A DNA stretch of 64,000 nt from Staphylococcus americanisciuri. GTDB taxonomy: Bacteria; Bacillota; Bacilli; Staphylococcales; Staphylococcaceae. This document shows positions 1 to 11,055 of the stretch, piece by piece. Each line of letters begins with the position of its first letter. Position 1 is the stretch's first letter. The position numbers and the translations under genes are program-made. The stretch lies in NCBI RefSeq assembly GCF_024814435.1, contig NZ_JANUXY010000004.1, positions 124,001 through 188,000 of the forward strand. The letters are read 5' to 3'. Under the pieces are notes generated by a model. That model was not told where the DNA came from. It did no database searches and saw only the letters and a program-made list of their open reading frames with translations.

Positions 1-437
1 ATGCGGACTATTATGGTGTGCCAACACCTGTTCAACAACTTGCAAGTATCAACGTACCAGAAGCGCGCTTACTTGTTATCTCTCCATATGATAAAACGTC
101 ATTAAAAGAGATTGAACGTGCGATTATTGCAGCTAACTTAGGTGTGAACCCAACAAGCGATGGTGAAGTTATTCGTATTACGGTACCAGCATTGACAGAA
201 GAACGTCGTAAAGAGCTTGTTAAAGAAGTGAAGAAAACAGGTGAAAATGCTAAGGTTTCTGTGCGTAATATTCGCCGTGATGCTAATGATTCACTAAAGA
301 AACAAGAAAAAAATGGTGAAATTTCGGAAGATGAATTGCACAGTTCTTCAGATGAAGTGCAAGATATTACAAATGAAGCAATCAAAGAAATCGATCAACT
401 TGTTGGAGATAAAGAAAAAGATATTATGTCAGTATAA
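1..437 (+). CDS. frr: Ribosome recycling factor, 5'-truncated by window edge
   Basis: Ribosome recycling factor, which together with EF-G splits the post-termination ribosome in the cytoplasm. The reading frame is open from base 3 and ends at TAA 437, giving 144 residues. Staphylococcal Frr is about 184 residues, so roughly 40 N-terminal residues lie left of the window. Family hallmarks visible are [10 protein letters not shown], then [12 protein letters not shown], the basic P-A-L-T-E-E-R-R-K helix and V-R-N-I-R-R-D. The protein ends in the helical K-E-K-D-I-M-S-V tail. The GTG at 18 is an internal Val codon, not a start. uppS follows after a 355-bp gap containing a terminator. Confidence 0.97.
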   Translation, partial: ADYYGVPTPVQQLASINVPEARLLVISPYDKTSLKEIERAIIAANLGVNPTSDGEVIRITVPALTEERRKELVKEVKKTGENAKVSVRNIRRDANDSLKKQEKNGEISEDELHSSSDEVQDITNEAIKEIDQLVGDKEKDIMSV

Positions 438-654
438 TTTACGTATTGATAGGAAGGGTACTTTGTGACCTTGACTTAAGCAATACTGGATTATCATCTT
501 TATGTCATGCTAAGCAATATATCAAAGTCTCACTACAAATTGTGATAAGATTTTTTGATGACATGTTATGACAGGATGTTGTTCGAGTTCGATGTCATGA
601 TATATTGCAAATTTGTTAAATTTCTTTTAAATCATCCAAAAAGTGAAAGCACTT
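438..654. other. frr-uppS intergenic stretch with a spaced inverted repeat
   Basis: No gene is seen in this AT-rich stretch. It contains an 11-base inverted repeat, GCAATATATCA at 514-524 and TGATATATTGC at 598-608, enclosing about 73 bases that themselves contain smaller TGTCAT/ATGACA complementarities. It lies between the frr stop and the frr terminator, so it would be a structured 3' UTR, or possibly a small RNA. A function is not shown. Confidence 0.35.
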
Positions 655-688
655 AACTGTACCGAATCAGACTTTGGTACAGTTTTTT
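655..688 (+). terminator. Intrinsic terminator after frr
   Basis: Perfect 9-bp stem AACTGTACC (655-663) / GGTACAGTT (676-684) followed by a T run. It separates frr from the uppS transcript. Confidence 0.85.
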
Positions 689-792
689 CTATGTTTATTT
701 AACGAGCGAAATGAGTGTGATAGAATGATAGAGGAATATTTGTTAATAAGATGATAATATTTAAGAGACACTACAGGCTCGGAGGAACAACC

Positions 793-1554
793 ATGTTTAA
801 GAAATTCAAAAAAAACAATGATAGACAAGTATGTCATGATACATTAGACTTGCATCATATACCTCAACACATTGCGATTATAATGGACGGAAATGGTCGT
901 TGGGCAAAACAACGCAAGATGCCACGCATAAAAGGGCATTATCAAGGAATGGAGACGATTAAGGTGATTACGCGTGCTGCGAGTGATCTGAACGTCAAAT
1001 ACTTGACCTTATATGCTTTTTCAACTGAGAATTGGTCACGTCCCCAAGAAGAGATTAATTATATTATGGGACTGCCTGTTAATTTCTTGAATACATTTTT
1101 GCCAGAGTTGATCGAAAAGAATGTTAAGGTTGAAACGATTGGCTTTATTGATGAGCTGCCTTCAAAAACGATTCAAGCCATAGAAGAGGCAAAGTTGAAG
1201 ACTGCAGATAATACAGGGTTGACACTAATATTTGCAATCAACTACGGCGGTAGAGCAGAGATTATGAACGGTATTCACAATATCATTAAAAATTATAAAC
1301 ATGCAACTGATAGTGACATAGAGCAAATAACAGAGAAAGATTTCTCACACTATTTGATGACTTCAGAATTTCCAGATCCAGACTTGTTAATTCGTACATC
1401 TGGGGAACAGCGCATCAGTAATTTTTTAATTTGGCAACTGTCATACAGTGAGTTTATATTTAATGATAAAATGTGGCCGGATTTTAATGATGAAGATTTA
1501 AAAGCATGTATAAAAACGTACCAATCGCGCCAAAGACGTTTTGGAGGATTGTAG
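793..1554 (+). CDS. uppS: Undecaprenyl diphosphate synthase (cis-prenyltransferase)
   Basis: Condenses isopentenyl diphosphate units onto farnesyl diphosphate to make C55 undecaprenyl diphosphate, the lipid carrier for peptidoglycan and teichoic acid. Start ATG 793 is chosen because GGAGGA lies at 781-786 and the resulting 253 residues match the family length; an upstream in-frame ATG at 751 has no such site. The cis-prenyltransferase motif I-M-D-G-N-G-R-W-A appears at about residues 30-38, with catalytic Asp32. The C-terminal R-T-S-G-E-x-R-x-S-N-F and W-P-D-F regions are present. It leads the uppS-cdsA-dxr-rseP-proS cluster, in which genes lie close together or nearly touch. Confidence 0.96.
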   Translation: MFKKFKKNNDRQVCHDTLDLHHIPQHIAIIMDGNGRWAKQRKMPRIKGHYQGMETIKVITRAASDLNVKYLTLYAFSTENWSRPQEEINYIMGLPVNFLNTFLPELIEKNVKVETIGFIDELPSKTIQAIEEAKLKTADNTGLTLIFAINYGGRAEIMNGIHNIIKNYKHATDSDIEQITEKDFSHYLMTSEFPDPDLLIRTSGEQRISNFLIWQLSYSEFIFNDKMWPDFNDEDLKACIKTYQSRQRRFGGL

Positions 1555-1568
1555 ATAGGAGCAGTGAG

Positions 1569-2351
1569 ATGAAGGTCAGAACGATAACAACGATAATTGC
1601 ACTTATTGTGTTTTTACCCATTTTATTAGTGGGCGGAGCAACTTGGATGTATTTCACGTTTGTACTTGCATTAATCGCTTTAAAAGAATTATTGAATATG
1701 AATCGCATTCGCTTCATATCATTTCCGGGACTGATTAGTGCAGTTGGGTTAATGATTATCATGTTACCCGAAGAATTTGGTACATGGGTGCCCATTTTAC
1801 AACAAAAAGGTTTGATTATTTTAAGTTTCGTTATTTTGAGTTATACTGTGATGTCTAAGAACCGCTTTAGTTTTATGGACGCTGCATTTTGTTTAATGTC
1901 CGTCGCCTATGTAGGCATCGGCTTTATGTATTTTTATGAGACAAGAGAAGCTGGATTACAGTTCATCTTGTTTGGATTGCTGATTGTGTGGTTAACGGAT
2001 ACAGGTGCATACATATTTGGCCGTTCATTCGGTAAACACAAGTTATGGCCAGTTATTAGCCCGAACAAGACGATAGAAGGGTTTATCGGTGGTTTATTAT
2101 GCAGTCTATTAGTGCCACTAGCGTTTATGTTCTTCATGCCGTTCAGTTATAGTATGATTTGGATTTTAGTCTTGACGGTAGTGCTTAGCGCATTCGGTCA
2201 GCTTGGTGATTTAGTAGAGTCAGGCTTTAAGCGTCATTTCGGTGTAAAAGATTCTGGTCGGTTGTTACCAGGGCATGGTGGTATATTAGATCGTTTTGAT
2301 AGTTTTATGTTTGTATTACCACTAATGAATATTTTCTTAATTCAAATGTAA
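1569..2351 (+). CDS. cdsA: Phosphatidate cytidylyltransferase (CDP-diglyceride synthase)
   Basis: Integral membrane enzyme making CDP-diacylglycerol from phosphatidate and CTP, the branch point for phosphatidylglycerol and cardiolipin. PgsA, the next enzyme of that pathway, is encoded at 41744. The start is ATG 1569 behind AGGAG (1556-1560), giving 260 residues, the usual staphylococcal length. Multiple hydrophobic segments fill the protein. The C-terminal signature contains S-G-F-K-R, K-D-S-G and [11 protein letters not shown], which binds metal and substrate. Reading from the upstream ATG 1506 would overlap uppS out of frame and is not needed. Confidence 0.95.
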   Translation: MKVRTITTIIALIVFLPILLVGGATWMYFTFVLALIALKELLNMNRIRFISFPGLISAVGLMIIMLPEEFGTWVPILQQKGLIILSFVILSYTVMSKNRFSFMDAAFCLMSVAYVGIGFMYFYETREAGLQFILFGLLIVWLTDTGAYIFGRSFGKHKLWPVISPNKTIEGFIGGLLCSLLVPLAFMFFMPFSYSMIWILVLTVVLSAFGQLGDLVESGFKRHFGVKDSGRLLPGHGGILDRFDSFMFVLPLMNIFLIQM

Positions 2352-2368
2352 AGTGAAGTGAGCAAGTA

Positions 2369-3499
2369 ATGAAAAATATAGCAATTTTAGGCGCTTCTGG
2401 TTCTATTGGTCAACAAGCAATTGATGTTATTGCACACCACCCAGAGCATTTTAAATTGGTTGGTTTGACAGTCGGGAAGCGCGTAGATGAAGCCATAGAT
2501 ATTGTCGAACGCTTTAATCCAGAAATTGTGTCGGTTCAACATGAAAAAGATATCGCTCGTTTTGCAGCGTATGATGTGAAGGTTGTACATGGTGCAGAAG
2601 GATTGAAAGCAGTCGCAACATCATCACATAATGACCTCGTGTTGAATGCACTAGTGGGGAGTGTAGGTCTACCACCTACGATTGCCGCTATCGAACAGGG
2701 GATTGATATTGCATTGGCAAATAAAGAAACGCTGGTTGTCGCAGGTGAGTTAGTCATGGGATATGCGAAGAAATACGGTGTAAATATATTACCGGTTGAC
2801 TCAGAACATGCAGCTATTTTTCAATGTTTGAATGGTGAATCTAAGCGACAAGTCAAGAAGATTACGATTACAGCGAGTGGTGGTTCATTTCGTGATTTGA
2901 CACGTGATCAGCTTGAAACAGTGACTGTGGCAGATGCATTAAATCATCCTAACTGGTCTATGGGTCAAAAGATTACAATTGACTCTGCTACAATGATGAA
3001 TAAGGGCTTTGAAGTGATTGAGGCAAAATGGTTGTTTGATCTGAATATTGATCAAATCGAGACTATTTTGCATAAAGAAAGTATTATTCACTCAATGGTC
3101 GAGTTTGTTGATACAAGCGTTATGGCACAATTAGGTACGCCAGATATGCGCATGCCCATACAATATGCATTTACATACCCAAATCGAATCGAACATGATG
3201 CACCATCGCTTGACCTTTCAGAAGTCATGCAATTGAATTTTAAAAAGATGGATTTAGATCGATATAGATGTTTAAAATATGCGTATGATGCTTTGAAGAT
3301 AGGTGGTACAATGCCGGTTGTATTAAATGCAGTCAACGAGGTAGCAGTTGCGAAATTTTTGAACCAAGAGATTGGTTTTTTAGATATCGAACGTTTAATC
3401 GAACGAGAAATGAAAGCACATCAAGTGATTGAACATCCTACACTCGAACAAATTTTAGACATTGATCAGCAGTATAAATCTAAGGAATATGAGGTGTAG
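2369..3499 (+). CDS. dxr: 1-deoxy-D-xylulose 5-phosphate reductoisomerase
   Basis: Converts DXP to 2-C-methyl-D-erythritol 4-phosphate with NADPH, the committed step of the MEP isoprenoid pathway. The N-terminal nucleotide-binding motif G-A-S-G-S-I-G is at residues 8-14. The central S-E-H-A-A-I-F and A-S-G-G-S-F-R motifs bind metal and substrate. N-H-P-N-W-x-M-G and A-T-M-M-N-K-G-F-E are also seen. At 376 residues it is near the usual length. If this species resembles S. aureus it also has the mevalonate route, so MEP genes would be notable: dxr is not part of the S. aureus core between cdsA and rseP as I recall it, and this should be compared directly. Confidence 0.95.
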   Translation: MKNIAILGASGSIGQQAIDVIAHHPEHFKLVGLTVGKRVDEAIDIVERFNPEIVSVQHEKDIARFAAYDVKVVHGAEGLKAVATSSHNDLVLNALVGSVGLPPTIAAIEQGIDIALANKETLVVAGELVMGYAKKYGVNILPVDSEHAAIFQCLNGESKRQVKKITITASGGSFRDLTRDQLETVTVADALNHPNWSMGQKITIDSATMMNKGFEVIEAKWLFDLNIDQIETILHKESIIHSMVEFVDTSVMAQLGTPDMRMPIQYAFTYPNRIEHDAPSLDLSEVMQLNFKKMDLDRYRCLKYAYDALKIGGTMPVVLNAVNEVAVAKFLNQEIGFLDIERLIEREMKAHQVIEHPTLEQILDIDQQYKSKEYEV

Positions 3500-3505
3500 C
3501 CATCA

Positions 3506-4786
3506 GTGTTAACAACTATTATTGCATTTATTATTGTTTTTGGATTACTCGTGTCTGTACACGAATATGGACATATGTTTTTCGCCAAACGTGCAGGTAT
3601 TATGTGTCCTGAATTTGCGATAGGTATGGGGCCAAAAATTTTCAGTTTCCGCAAAAATGAAACGCTCTATACGATTCGTTTACTTCCGGTAGGTGGCTAT
3701 GTCCGTATGGCTGGTGATGGTTTGGAGGAAGCACCTGTTAAACCGGGTATGCACATTCGTATTAAACTAAACGAACAAGACGAAATTACACATGTGATTC
3801 TTGATGATCAACATAAGTTTCAACAAATTGAAGCGTTGGAAGTAAAAAAAGTTGATTTAGAAGAAGAGATGTTTATCGAAGGAATTGCAGCATATGATGA
3901 TGCACGTCATCGTTATACCATTGCGCAAAAAGCCTTTTTTGTTGAAAATGGCAGTCTAATTCAAATTGCACCACGCGATCGACAATTTACACATAAAAAG
4001 CCATTTCAAAAGTTTTTAACATTGTTTGCAGGACCGTTATTCAACTTTATCCTTGCTTTCGTATTGTTACTTGGACTTGCGTATTATAACGGTACGCCGA
4101 CAACAACAATCAGTCAAGTTGCAGATGGAATGGCCGCTCAACAAATCGGTCTTCAAAAAGGTGATACAATTACGGAGATTGGTGGCAAAAAAATCAATCG
4201 CTTCAATGATATTAAAAACGCTTTAAATGAAACAGGCGGCAAAGAGACTGAGATTAAAGTCACACGTGATGGGAAAACATTGACTAAAACGTTCACACCG
4301 AAAAAATCTGAAGTGAAAGTTTCTAAAAATCAGAAACAAACGGACTATCACCTCGGCTTTTTACCTACGAAAGAACGCTCACTTGTTGAACCTATCATTT
4401 ATGCAGGCGAAGAAACACTTCGCTTTGGTAAAGTGATTTTTGTAGCAGTTGTAGGAATGATCAGTAGTATTTTTACAGGAGACTTCAGCTTTGATATGTT
4501 GAATGGACCTGTGGGGATTTATAAAAATGTCGACACTGTTGTTAAAACAGGCATTACGAACTTAATCGTCTGGACAGCAGCATTGAGTGTAAACTTAGGT
4601 ATTATGAACTTATTGCCAATTCCAGCATTAGATGGTGGGCGTATTCTATTCGTGATATATGAAGCAATTTTCAAAAAACCAGCAAATAAAAAAGCTGAGA
4701 CTGTAATTATTGCAGCAGGCGCTGTTTTTGTAATGATTATCATGGTCTTAGTTACATGGAATGATATTCAAAGGTACTTTTTATAA
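3506..4786 (+). CDS. rseP: Site-2 zinc metalloprotease RseP (Eep-like)
   Basis: Intramembrane M50 protease that cleaves anti-sigma factors, lipoprotein signal peptides and pheromone precursors in the membrane. The start is GTG 3506, with GAGGTG just upstream inside the dxr stop region. The zinc motif H-E-Y-G-H is at residues 19-23 in the first membrane helix. A PDZ domain lies around residues 195-270. The second catalytic motif [12 protein letters not shown] is in the C-terminal third. Its length is 426 residues. The gap to dxr is only 6 bases, so the two are probably co-transcribed. Confidence 0.95.
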   Translation: MLTTIIAFIIVFGLLVSVHEYGHMFFAKRAGIMCPEFAIGMGPKIFSFRKNETLYTIRLLPVGGYVRMAGDGLEEAPVKPGMHIRIKLNEQDEITHVILDDQHKFQQIEALEVKKVDLEEEMFIEGIAAYDDARHRYTIAQKAFFVENGSLIQIAPRDRQFTHKKPFQKFLTLFAGPLFNFILAFVLLLGLAYYNGTPTTTISQVADGMAAQQIGLQKGDTITEIGGKKINRFNDIKNALNETGGKETEIKVTRDGKTLTKTFTPKKSEVKVSKNQKQTDYHLGFLPTKERSLVEPIIYAGEETLRFGKVIFVAVVGMISSIFTGDFSFDMLNGPVGIYKNVDTVVKTGITNLIVWTAALSVNLGIMNLLPIPALDGGRILFVIYEAIFKKPANKKAETVIIAAGAVFVMIIMVLVTWNDIQRYFL

Positions 4787-4811
4787 GTGAATAACAAGGA
4801 GGCATTTATAG

Positions 4812-6515
4812 ATGAAACAATCAAAAGTCTTTATACCGACATTACGTGAAGTTCCTGCAGAAGCTGAAGCGTTAAGTCATCAATTATTACTAAAAGCAGG
4901 ACTTATTAAGCAAAATACAGCAGGGGTATACAGTTATTTACCGCTTGCAACACGTGTTATACACAAAATTTCAGATATCATTCGTGAAGAAATGGAGCGC
5001 ATTGATGCTGTTGAAGTGCTCATGCCTGTTTTACAACATGCGGAGTTATGGAAAGAATCGGGACGTTGGGAAGCGTATGGTTCAGAGTTGATGCGTTTAC
5101 ATGATCGCAACCAACGTGAATTTGCGCTTGGACCAACTCATGAAGAAGTGGTGACATCTTTAATTCGTGATGAGTTACGTTCATACAAGCAGTTACCACT
5201 AACATTATTCCAAATTCAAACAAAGTTTCGTGATGAGAAACGCCCACGCTTTGGCTTGTTGCGCGGACGTGAATTTATTATGAAAGATGCGTATTCATTC
5301 CATGCTGATGAAGACTCATTAATGAAAACGTATCAGGACATGTATGATGCTTACACGCGCATTTTTAAACGTGTCGGTTTGAATGTCCGCCCAGTTGTAG
5401 CAGATTCTGGTGCTATTGGTGGAAACTACACGCATGAGTTTCATGCATTAAGTGCTATCGGTGAAGATACAATCGTATATAGTGACAATAGTGACTATGC
5501 TGCAAATATTGAAAAAGCAGAAGTTGTGTATACGCCATCTAATGCAGAGAAAGAAGCACCAAAAGCATTAGAAAAAATTGCGACACCTAATGTGAAGTCT
5601 GCGAAAGAATTAGCTGAACTATTAGGTAAACCACTTGAACAAACAACGAAGTCCATGGTGTTCAAAGTAGAAGATGCATTTGTTATGCTACTCGTATGTG
5701 GTCATCATGAAATTAACGATGTCAAGTTGAAAGATTATTTCAACACAGATAATATTACAATGGCAACAGAAGATGAGATTCGCAATTTATTAGGTGCTGC
5801 ACCTGGTTCTTTAGGCCCTGTAACAGATAGCGACATCAAAGTGTATGCGGATAATTCTGTTCGAGACCTAATCAATATTCCTGTAGGTGCAAATGAAGAT
5901 GGTTTCCACTATGTCAATGCAGTTGTTGGTCGTGATTTCGATGTGGAAGGCTATGGTGATTTCCGCTTCATTCTAGAAGGAGAGCCACTTGCGGATGGAT
6001 CAGGCAATGCGAAGTTTGCTGAAGGTATTGAAGTCGGTCAAGTATTCGTGCTTGGCGAAAAATACTCAAAATCAATGAATGCCACTATCTTAAACAATCA
6101 AGGTCGCGAACAAAACTTAACTATGGGTTGCTACGGTATTGGTGTTTCAAGAACATTGAGTGCGATTGTTGAACAGCATCATGATGATAACGGTATTATT
6201 TGGCCTAAGTCAGTGACGCCATATGATTTACACTTAATTACAGTCAATCCAAAAAAAGAAGCACAATTTGAATTGGCAGAAAAATTATATGCGACACTTC
6301 AACAAAAATATGATGTGTTATATGATGACCGCCAAGAACGTGCAGGTGTGAAATTCAATGATGCTGACTTAATCGGTTTACCAATCCGTATTGTTGTTGG
6401 TAAAAACGCTGAAGACGGTATTGTAGAAGTGAAGCATCGAGGTACAGGTAATAGTGAAGAAATCGCAGTAGATGCATTAGTAGATTATATTGAAGGACTT
6501 TATGAGCAGCTCTAA
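4812..6515 (+). CDS. proS: Prolyl-tRNA synthetase, bacterial type with editing domain
   Basis: Class II aminoacyl-tRNA synthetase charging tRNA-Pro. ATG 4812 follows a strong AAGGAGG site. At 567 residues it has the bacterial architecture: class II motif 1 and motif 2 (F-R-D-E-x-R-P-R-F-G-L-x-R-G-R-E-F), then the inserted editing (INS) domain at about 225-400, then motif 3 (G-x-Y-G-I-G-V-S-R) at about 440, then the anticodon-binding domain. It is the last gene of the cluster; a hairpin repeat element follows downstream. Confidence 0.97.
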   Translation: MKQSKVFIPTLREVPAEAEALSHQLLLKAGLIKQNTAGVYSYLPLATRVIHKISDIIREEMERIDAVEVLMPVLQHAELWKESGRWEAYGSELMRLHDRNQREFALGPTHEEVVTSLIRDELRSYKQLPLTLFQIQTKFRDEKRPRFGLLRGREFIMKDAYSFHADEDSLMKTYQDMYDAYTRIFKRVGLNVRPVVADSGAIGGNYTHEFHALSAIGEDTIVYSDNSDYAANIEKAEVVYTPSNAEKEAPKALEKIATPNVKSAKELAELLGKPLEQTTKSMVFKVEDAFVMLLVCGHHEINDVKLKDYFNTDNITMATEDEIRNLLGAAPGSLGPVTDSDIKVYADNSVRDLINIPVGANEDGFHYVNAVVGRDFDVEGYGDFRFILEGEPLADGSGNAKFAEGIEVGQVFVLGEKYSKSMNATILNNQGREQNLTMGCYGIGVSRTLSAIVEQHHDDNGIIWPKSVTPYDLHLITVNPKKEAQFELAEKLYATLQQKYDVLYDDRQERAGVKFNDADLIGLPIRIVVGKNAEDGIVEVKHRGTGNSEEIAVDALVDYIEGLYEQL

Positions 6516-6626
6516 GCTGATAGATGACTTCGTTTGTTATAATAGCATATAATGTAGAGGTTAAATGTGTAGAAGCAGGAGAGTTCATGCGTCGATTAAG
6601 CATTTGGATCTCACATCATCCGAGTT

Positions 6627-6676
6627 GGAGTGGGGCAACGAATTCTTGTGTCGAATTAAGATTTCTGCCCCACTCC
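6627..6676. repeat. Intergenic hairpin repeat of the staphylococcal 'GGAGTGGGGCA' type
   Basis: Perfect 11-bp inverted arms GGAGTGGGGCA (6627-6637) and TGCCCCACTCC (6666-6676), with smaller AATTC/GAATT complementarity in the loop. There is no T run, so it is not a standard terminator. Staphylococcal genomes carry many intergenic copies of elements with a (G)AGTGGG(G/A)CA-type end; that family relation comes from recall, not a search. A divergent element may also lie at 42329-42496. Confidence 0.6.
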
Positions 6677-6736
6677 TATTCATGTTCTATACATAATGAC
6701 ATGTGAATTTAGTTGATCAATAAGGTGGATTAAAAT

Positions 6737-9700
6737 ATGGACCTACAGAATCAGGAAAAGTTTAAAATTCTGCTTAAACAATTGAATATGCTGGATCATT
6801 TTGATGAAGAAATGGTTGCCAACAGTGCGCTCAACCGTGTAGATGTTTCGGAAAAAACGCGTGTATGGACTTTTCACATTACGATACCTTCTGTCATGCG
6901 TTATGAAGATTATGCAGTTTTTACACATGCGATGAAGGAGACATTTAAAGATATTGCAACAGTGAACTGGCAAATTCAAGTACAATCTACAGCAAATCAA
7001 GATGAACATTTATTAAAATATTTTGGTGAATGTATTGATCAAACAGCACTGTCTCCAAAAGTAAAAGGACAACTGCGTCAAAAGCGTATCATCGTATCGG
7101 GGAACGTTGTTAAAATTCTTGTGCAAAATGATGTCGAACGTAATCATTTTGATAAAGTATGTAATGGTAGTTTAGTGAAAGCACTGAAACAATGTGGTTT
7201 CGATGTTGATAAAGTAGTGTTTGAAACGGACACTACAGGACAAGATGATGATCTTGCCTCATTAGAAGCACATATTCAACAAGAAGACGAGCAAAGCGCT
7301 CGAGAGGCAACAGAGAAAATTGAAAAAATGAAAGAACAACGTGCGCAACAAGAAGAGAGTGGCGTGCTAGTAGACAAGTGCCAAATTGGAAAAACGATTC
7401 AAGTTGAAAATATCCGCCCAATTTCAGATATTATCGAGGAAGAATTCAAAGTAGCAATTGAAGGGGTTATTTTTGACATCAACTTAAAAGAGTTGAAGAG
7501 TGGTCGTCACATTGTGGAATTGAAAGTCACTGATTATACGGATTCACTTGTGTTGAAAATGTTTACGCGTAAAAACAAAGATGACTTAGAACATTTCAAA
7601 GCGTTATCAGAAGGGAAATGGATCCGTGCACAAGGGCGTATTGAAGAAGATATGTATATCCGTGACCTTGTGATGATGATGTCAGATATTGAAGAAGTGA
7701 AACATACAGAGAAGCAAGATAAAGCTAAAGAAAAACGTGTGGAGTTTCATTTGCATACCGCAATGAGTCAAATGGATGGTGTGACGAACATTGGTGATTA
7801 TGTAGCACAAGCAGCGAAATGGGGACATGAAGCGATTGCGGTAACGGATCACAATGTTGTACAAGCATATCCAGACGCTTATGCTGCAGCGAAAAAACAT
7901 GGTATTAAGATGATATATGGCATGGAAGGTATGCTTGTAGATGATGGTGTACCGATTGCTTATAAGCCGACAGATATTGCGTTAGAATCTGCTACTTATG
8001 TTGTCTTTGACGTTGAGACAACAGGTCTCTCTAATCAATATGACAAGATTATTGAGCTGGCAGCAGTAAAGGTAAGAGATGGCGAAATTATCGACAAGTT
8101 TGAGCGTTTCAGTAATCCACATGAAAAGCTCTCTGAGACGATAAAAAACTTAACGCACATTAATGATGATATGTTACGTGACGCCCCTGAAATCGAAACA
8201 GTTTTAACAGAGTTTAAAGAATGGGTGGGCGATGCGATATTTGTTGCCCACAATGCATCATTCGATATGGGCTTTATTGATACAGGGTACGAACGCTTGG
8301 GCTTTGGTCCATCAACAAACGGTGTGATTGATACACTTGAACTGTCACGTACAATTAATACAAGTTATGGAAAACATGGCTTGAATTTCTTAGCGAAGAA
8401 GTACGGTGTTGAACTGACACAACACCATAGAGCGATATACGATACCGAAGCAACAGCATATATCTTTGTGAAAATGTTAGCGCAACTGAAAGAGCTTAAT
8501 GTTCACAATCATCAAGACATCAATAAGAAGTTGTCGAATGAAGATGCTTACAAGCGTGCACGTCCACAGCACGTAACGCTCATTGTACAAAATCAAAAAG
8601 GCTTAAAGAATTTGTTTAAAATTGTCAGCCAATCATTGGTAAAGTATTTCTATCGTACGCCGCGTATTCCACGTTCTGTATTAGATGAATATCGGGAAGG
8701 AATACTCGTTGGAACAGCTTGTGATGAGGGAGAAGTATTTACAGCTGTAATGCAACGTGATCAAGCAGAAGTTGAAAAAATTGCGAAGTATTATGATTAT
8801 ATTGAAGTGCAACCACCGGCGCTTTATCAAGATTTGTTAGATAGAGAACTGATTCGTGATCATGAAACATTAACTGAAATTTATGAACGTATCATTGCAG
8901 TTGGTAAGACAAATAATATTCCAGTTATCGCGACCGGCAATGTTCATTATTTACATGAACATGATGGTATTGCGCGAAAAATATTGATTGCCTCACAACC
9001 GGGGAATCCATTAAATCGTACGACATTACCGGAAGCACATTTCCGTACAACGGATGAGATGCTCACTGACTTTCACTTTTTGGGTGAAGAACGTGCGAAA
9101 GAACTAGTTGTAACAAATACACGTGCATTGGCTGATCGCATTGAGGAAGTTGTACCAATCAAAGATAAGTTGTACACGCCGAATATGGAAGGGGCTAATG
9201 AAGAAATCCGTGAGATGAGTTACAATAATGCCAAAAAATTGTATGGTGAAGACTTACCACAAATTGTAATTGATCGTCTAGAGAAAGAGTTGGACAGTAT
9301 TATAGGGAATGGGTTTGCTGTTATTTATTTAATTTCTCAAAGATTGGTTAAAAAGTCGCTTGAAGATGGTTATCTAGTAGGTTCGCGTGGCTCGGTCGGT
9401 TCAAGCTTTGTAGCGACAATGACTGAAATCACGGAAGTTAACCCATTACCGCCACATTACATTTGTCCAAAATGTAAGAAGAGTGAATTCTTTAACGATG
9501 GCTCGGTCGGTTCAGGTTTTGACTTGCCAGATAAAACATGTGAATGTGGCACGCCATTAATTAAAGAAGGACAAGACATCCCGTTTGAAACGTTCTTAGG
9601 TTTTAAAGGAGATAAAGTACCGGATATCGATTTGAACTTTAGTGGAGAGTATCAACCGCATGCACATAACTATACGAAAGTGTTATTTGGTGAAGATTAT

Positions 9701-11047
9701 GTTTTCCGTGCAGGAACGATTGGTACAGTTGCTGAAAAAACAGCCTTTGGATTTGTAAAAGGCTATCTCAACGACCAAGGTATTCATAAACGCGGTGCAG
9801 AAGTAGATCGTCTCGTGAAAGGGTGTACAGGTGTCAAACGTACAACTGGTCAACATCCAGGTGGTATTATCGTTGTGCCAGACTACATGGATATCTATGA
9901 CTTCACACCAATCCAATACCCAGCGGATGCACAAAATTCTGCATGGATGACGACACACTTTGACTTCCATTCGATTCATGATAATGTATTGAAACTCGAC
10001 ATTCTTGGACACGATGATCCAACTATGATTCGTATGCTTCAAGACTTATCAGGCATTGATCCGAAAACTATTCCGGTTGATGACAAAGAAACGATGGGTA
10101 TTTTCAGTTCTCCGGAAACACTAGGTGTAACAGAAGAAGAAATACTCTCAAAAACGGGTACATTCGGTGTGCCAGAGTTTGGTACGGGGTTCGTCCGTCA
10201 AATGCTCGAAGATACGAAGCCAACGACATTTTCTGAGCTTGTTCAGATTTCAGGACTTTCTCACGGTACAGATGTATGGTTAGGTAACGCTCAAGATTTG
10301 GTCCGTAGTGGAACGTGTACATTGTCTAGCTGTATCGGTTGTCGTGATGACATCATGGTATATCTTATGTATGCAGGATTAGAACCTTCCCTTGCCTTCA
10401 AGATTATGGAGTCTGTGCGTAAAGGGAAAGGTTTGACTGATGATTTTGAACAAGCTATGCGTGACAATGAAGTGCCAGAGTGGTATTTGGATTCGTGTAA
10501 GAAAATCAAATACATGTTCCCGAAAGCCCACGCTGCAGCATATGTATTAATGGCTGTCAGAATTGCGTATTTCAAGGTGCATCATCCACTCTATTATTAT
10601 GCTAGCTACTTCACTGTGCGTGCTTCTGATTTTGACTTGTTAACGATGATCAAAGATAAAGACAGTATTCGCAATACAGTCAAAGATATGTATAGTCGAT
10701 ATATGGATTTAGGTAAAAAAGAAAAAGATGTGTTAACGGTGTTAGAAATCATGAATGAAATGGCGCATCGTGGTTATAGAATGCAACCAGTCAGTCTAGA
10801 AAAAAGTCAAGCTTTTGAATTCATTATCGAGGGAGATACGCTAATTCCTCCTTTTATTGCTGTGCCAGGACTAGGGGAAAACGTTGCAAAACGCATTGTA
10901 GAGGCACGTGAAGAAGGACCATTTTTATCTAAAGAAGACCTCAATAAAAAAGCAGGGGTCTCTCAAAAAATTATTGAATACCTCGATGAACTAGGCTCAC
11001 TTCCAGACATGCCAGACAAAGCACAACTTTCAATTTTTGACATGTAG
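6737..11047 (+). CDS. polC: DNA polymerase III PolC-type alpha subunit
   Basis: Replicative polymerase of low-G+C Gram-positives, with built-in proofreading. At 1436 residues it has the usual PolC length. Domain order: N-terminal domain; OB fold at about 215-300; a PHP domain starting near 335 (F-H-L-H-T); a DnaQ-type 3'-5' exonuclease inserted in PHP from about 420 (F-D-V-E-T-T-G, H-N-A-S-F-D); the polymerase palm with G-S-R-G-S-V-G-S-S near 881; a zinc-binding C-x2-C...C-x-C segment near 908; and the catalytic P-D-I-D-L-N-F-S near 961. A helix-hairpin-helix near the C-terminus (V-P-G-L-G-E-N-V-A) follows. ATG 6737 has AAGGTGG upstream. Confidence 0.98.
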   Translation: MDLQNQEKFKILLKQLNMLDHFDEEMVANSALNRVDVSEKTRVWTFHITIPSVMRYEDYAVFTHAMKETFKDIATVNWQIQVQSTANQDEHLLKYFGECIDQTALSPKVKGQLRQKRIIVSGNVVKILVQNDVERNHFDKVCNGSLVKALKQCGFDVDKVVFETDTTGQDDDLASLEAHIQQEDEQSAREATEKIEKMKEQRAQQEESGVLVDKCQIGKTIQVENIRPISDIIEEEFKVAIEGVIFDINLKELKSGRHIVELKVTDYTDSLVLKMFTRKNKDDLEHFKALSEGKWIRAQGRIEEDMYIRDLVMMMSDIEEVKHTEKQDKAKEKRVEFHLHTAMSQMDGVTNIGDYVAQAAKWGHEAIAVTDHNVVQAYPDAYAAAKKHGIKMIYGMEGMLVDDGVPIAYKPTDIALESATYVVFDVETTGLSNQYDKIIELAAVKVRDGEIIDKFERFSNPHEKLSETIKNLTHINDDMLRDAPEIETVLTEFKEWVGDAIFVAHNASFDMGFIDTGYERLGFGPSTNGVIDTLELSRTINTSYGKHGLNFLAKKYGVELTQHHRAIYDTEATAYIFVKMLAQLKELNVHNHQDINKKLSNEDAYKRARPQHVTLIVQNQKGLKNLFKIVSQSLVKYFYRTPRIPRSVLDEYREGILVGTACDEGEVFTAVMQRDQAEVEKIAKYYDYIEVQPPALYQDLLDRELIRDHETLTEIYERIIAVGKTNNIPVIATGNVHYLHEHDGIARKILIASQPGNPLNRTTLPEAHFRTTDEMLTDFHFLGEERAKELVVTNTRALADRIEEVVPIKDKLYTPNMEGANEEIREMSYNNAKKLYGEDLPQIVIDRLEKELDSIIGNGFAVIYLISQRLVKKSLEDGYLVGSRGSVGSSFVATMTEITEVNPLPPHYICPKCKKSEFFNDGSVGSGFDLPDKTCECGTPLIKEGQDIPFETFLGFKGDKVPDIDLNFSGEYQPHAHNYTKVLFGEDYVFRAGTIGTVAEKTAFGFVKGYLNDQGIHKRGAEVDRLVKGCTGVKRTTGQHPGGIIVVPDYMDIYDFTPIQYPADAQNSAWMTTHFDFHSIHDNVLKLDILGHDDPTMIRMLQDLSGIDPKTIPVDDKETMGIFSSPETLGVTEEEILSKTGTFGVPEFGTGFVRQMLEDTKPTTFSELVQISGLSHGTDVWLGNAQDLVRSGTCTLSSCIGCRDDIMVYLMYAGLEPSLAFKIMESVRKGKGLTDDFEQAMRDNEVPEWYLDSCKKIKYMFPKAHAAAYVLMAVRIAYFKVHHPLYYYASYFTVRASDFDLLTMIKDKDSIRNTVKDMYSRYMDLGKKEKDVLTVLEIMNEMAHRGYRMQPVSLEKSQAFEFIIEGDTLIPPFIAVPGLGENVAKRIVEAREEGPFLSKEDLNKKAGVSQKIIEYLDELGSLPDMPDKAQLSIFDM

Positions 11048-11055
11048 ATAAGTAT

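Noticed and set aside
6524..6706. 60-residue reading frame between proS and polC
   Set aside because: It runs through the hairpin repeat, has no ribosome site and no recognisable protein features.
9683..10575. Long antisense open frames opposite polC and similar ones opposite pnp, infB and others
   Set aside because: They lack ribosome sites and family features and mirror the codon pattern of the sense genes.
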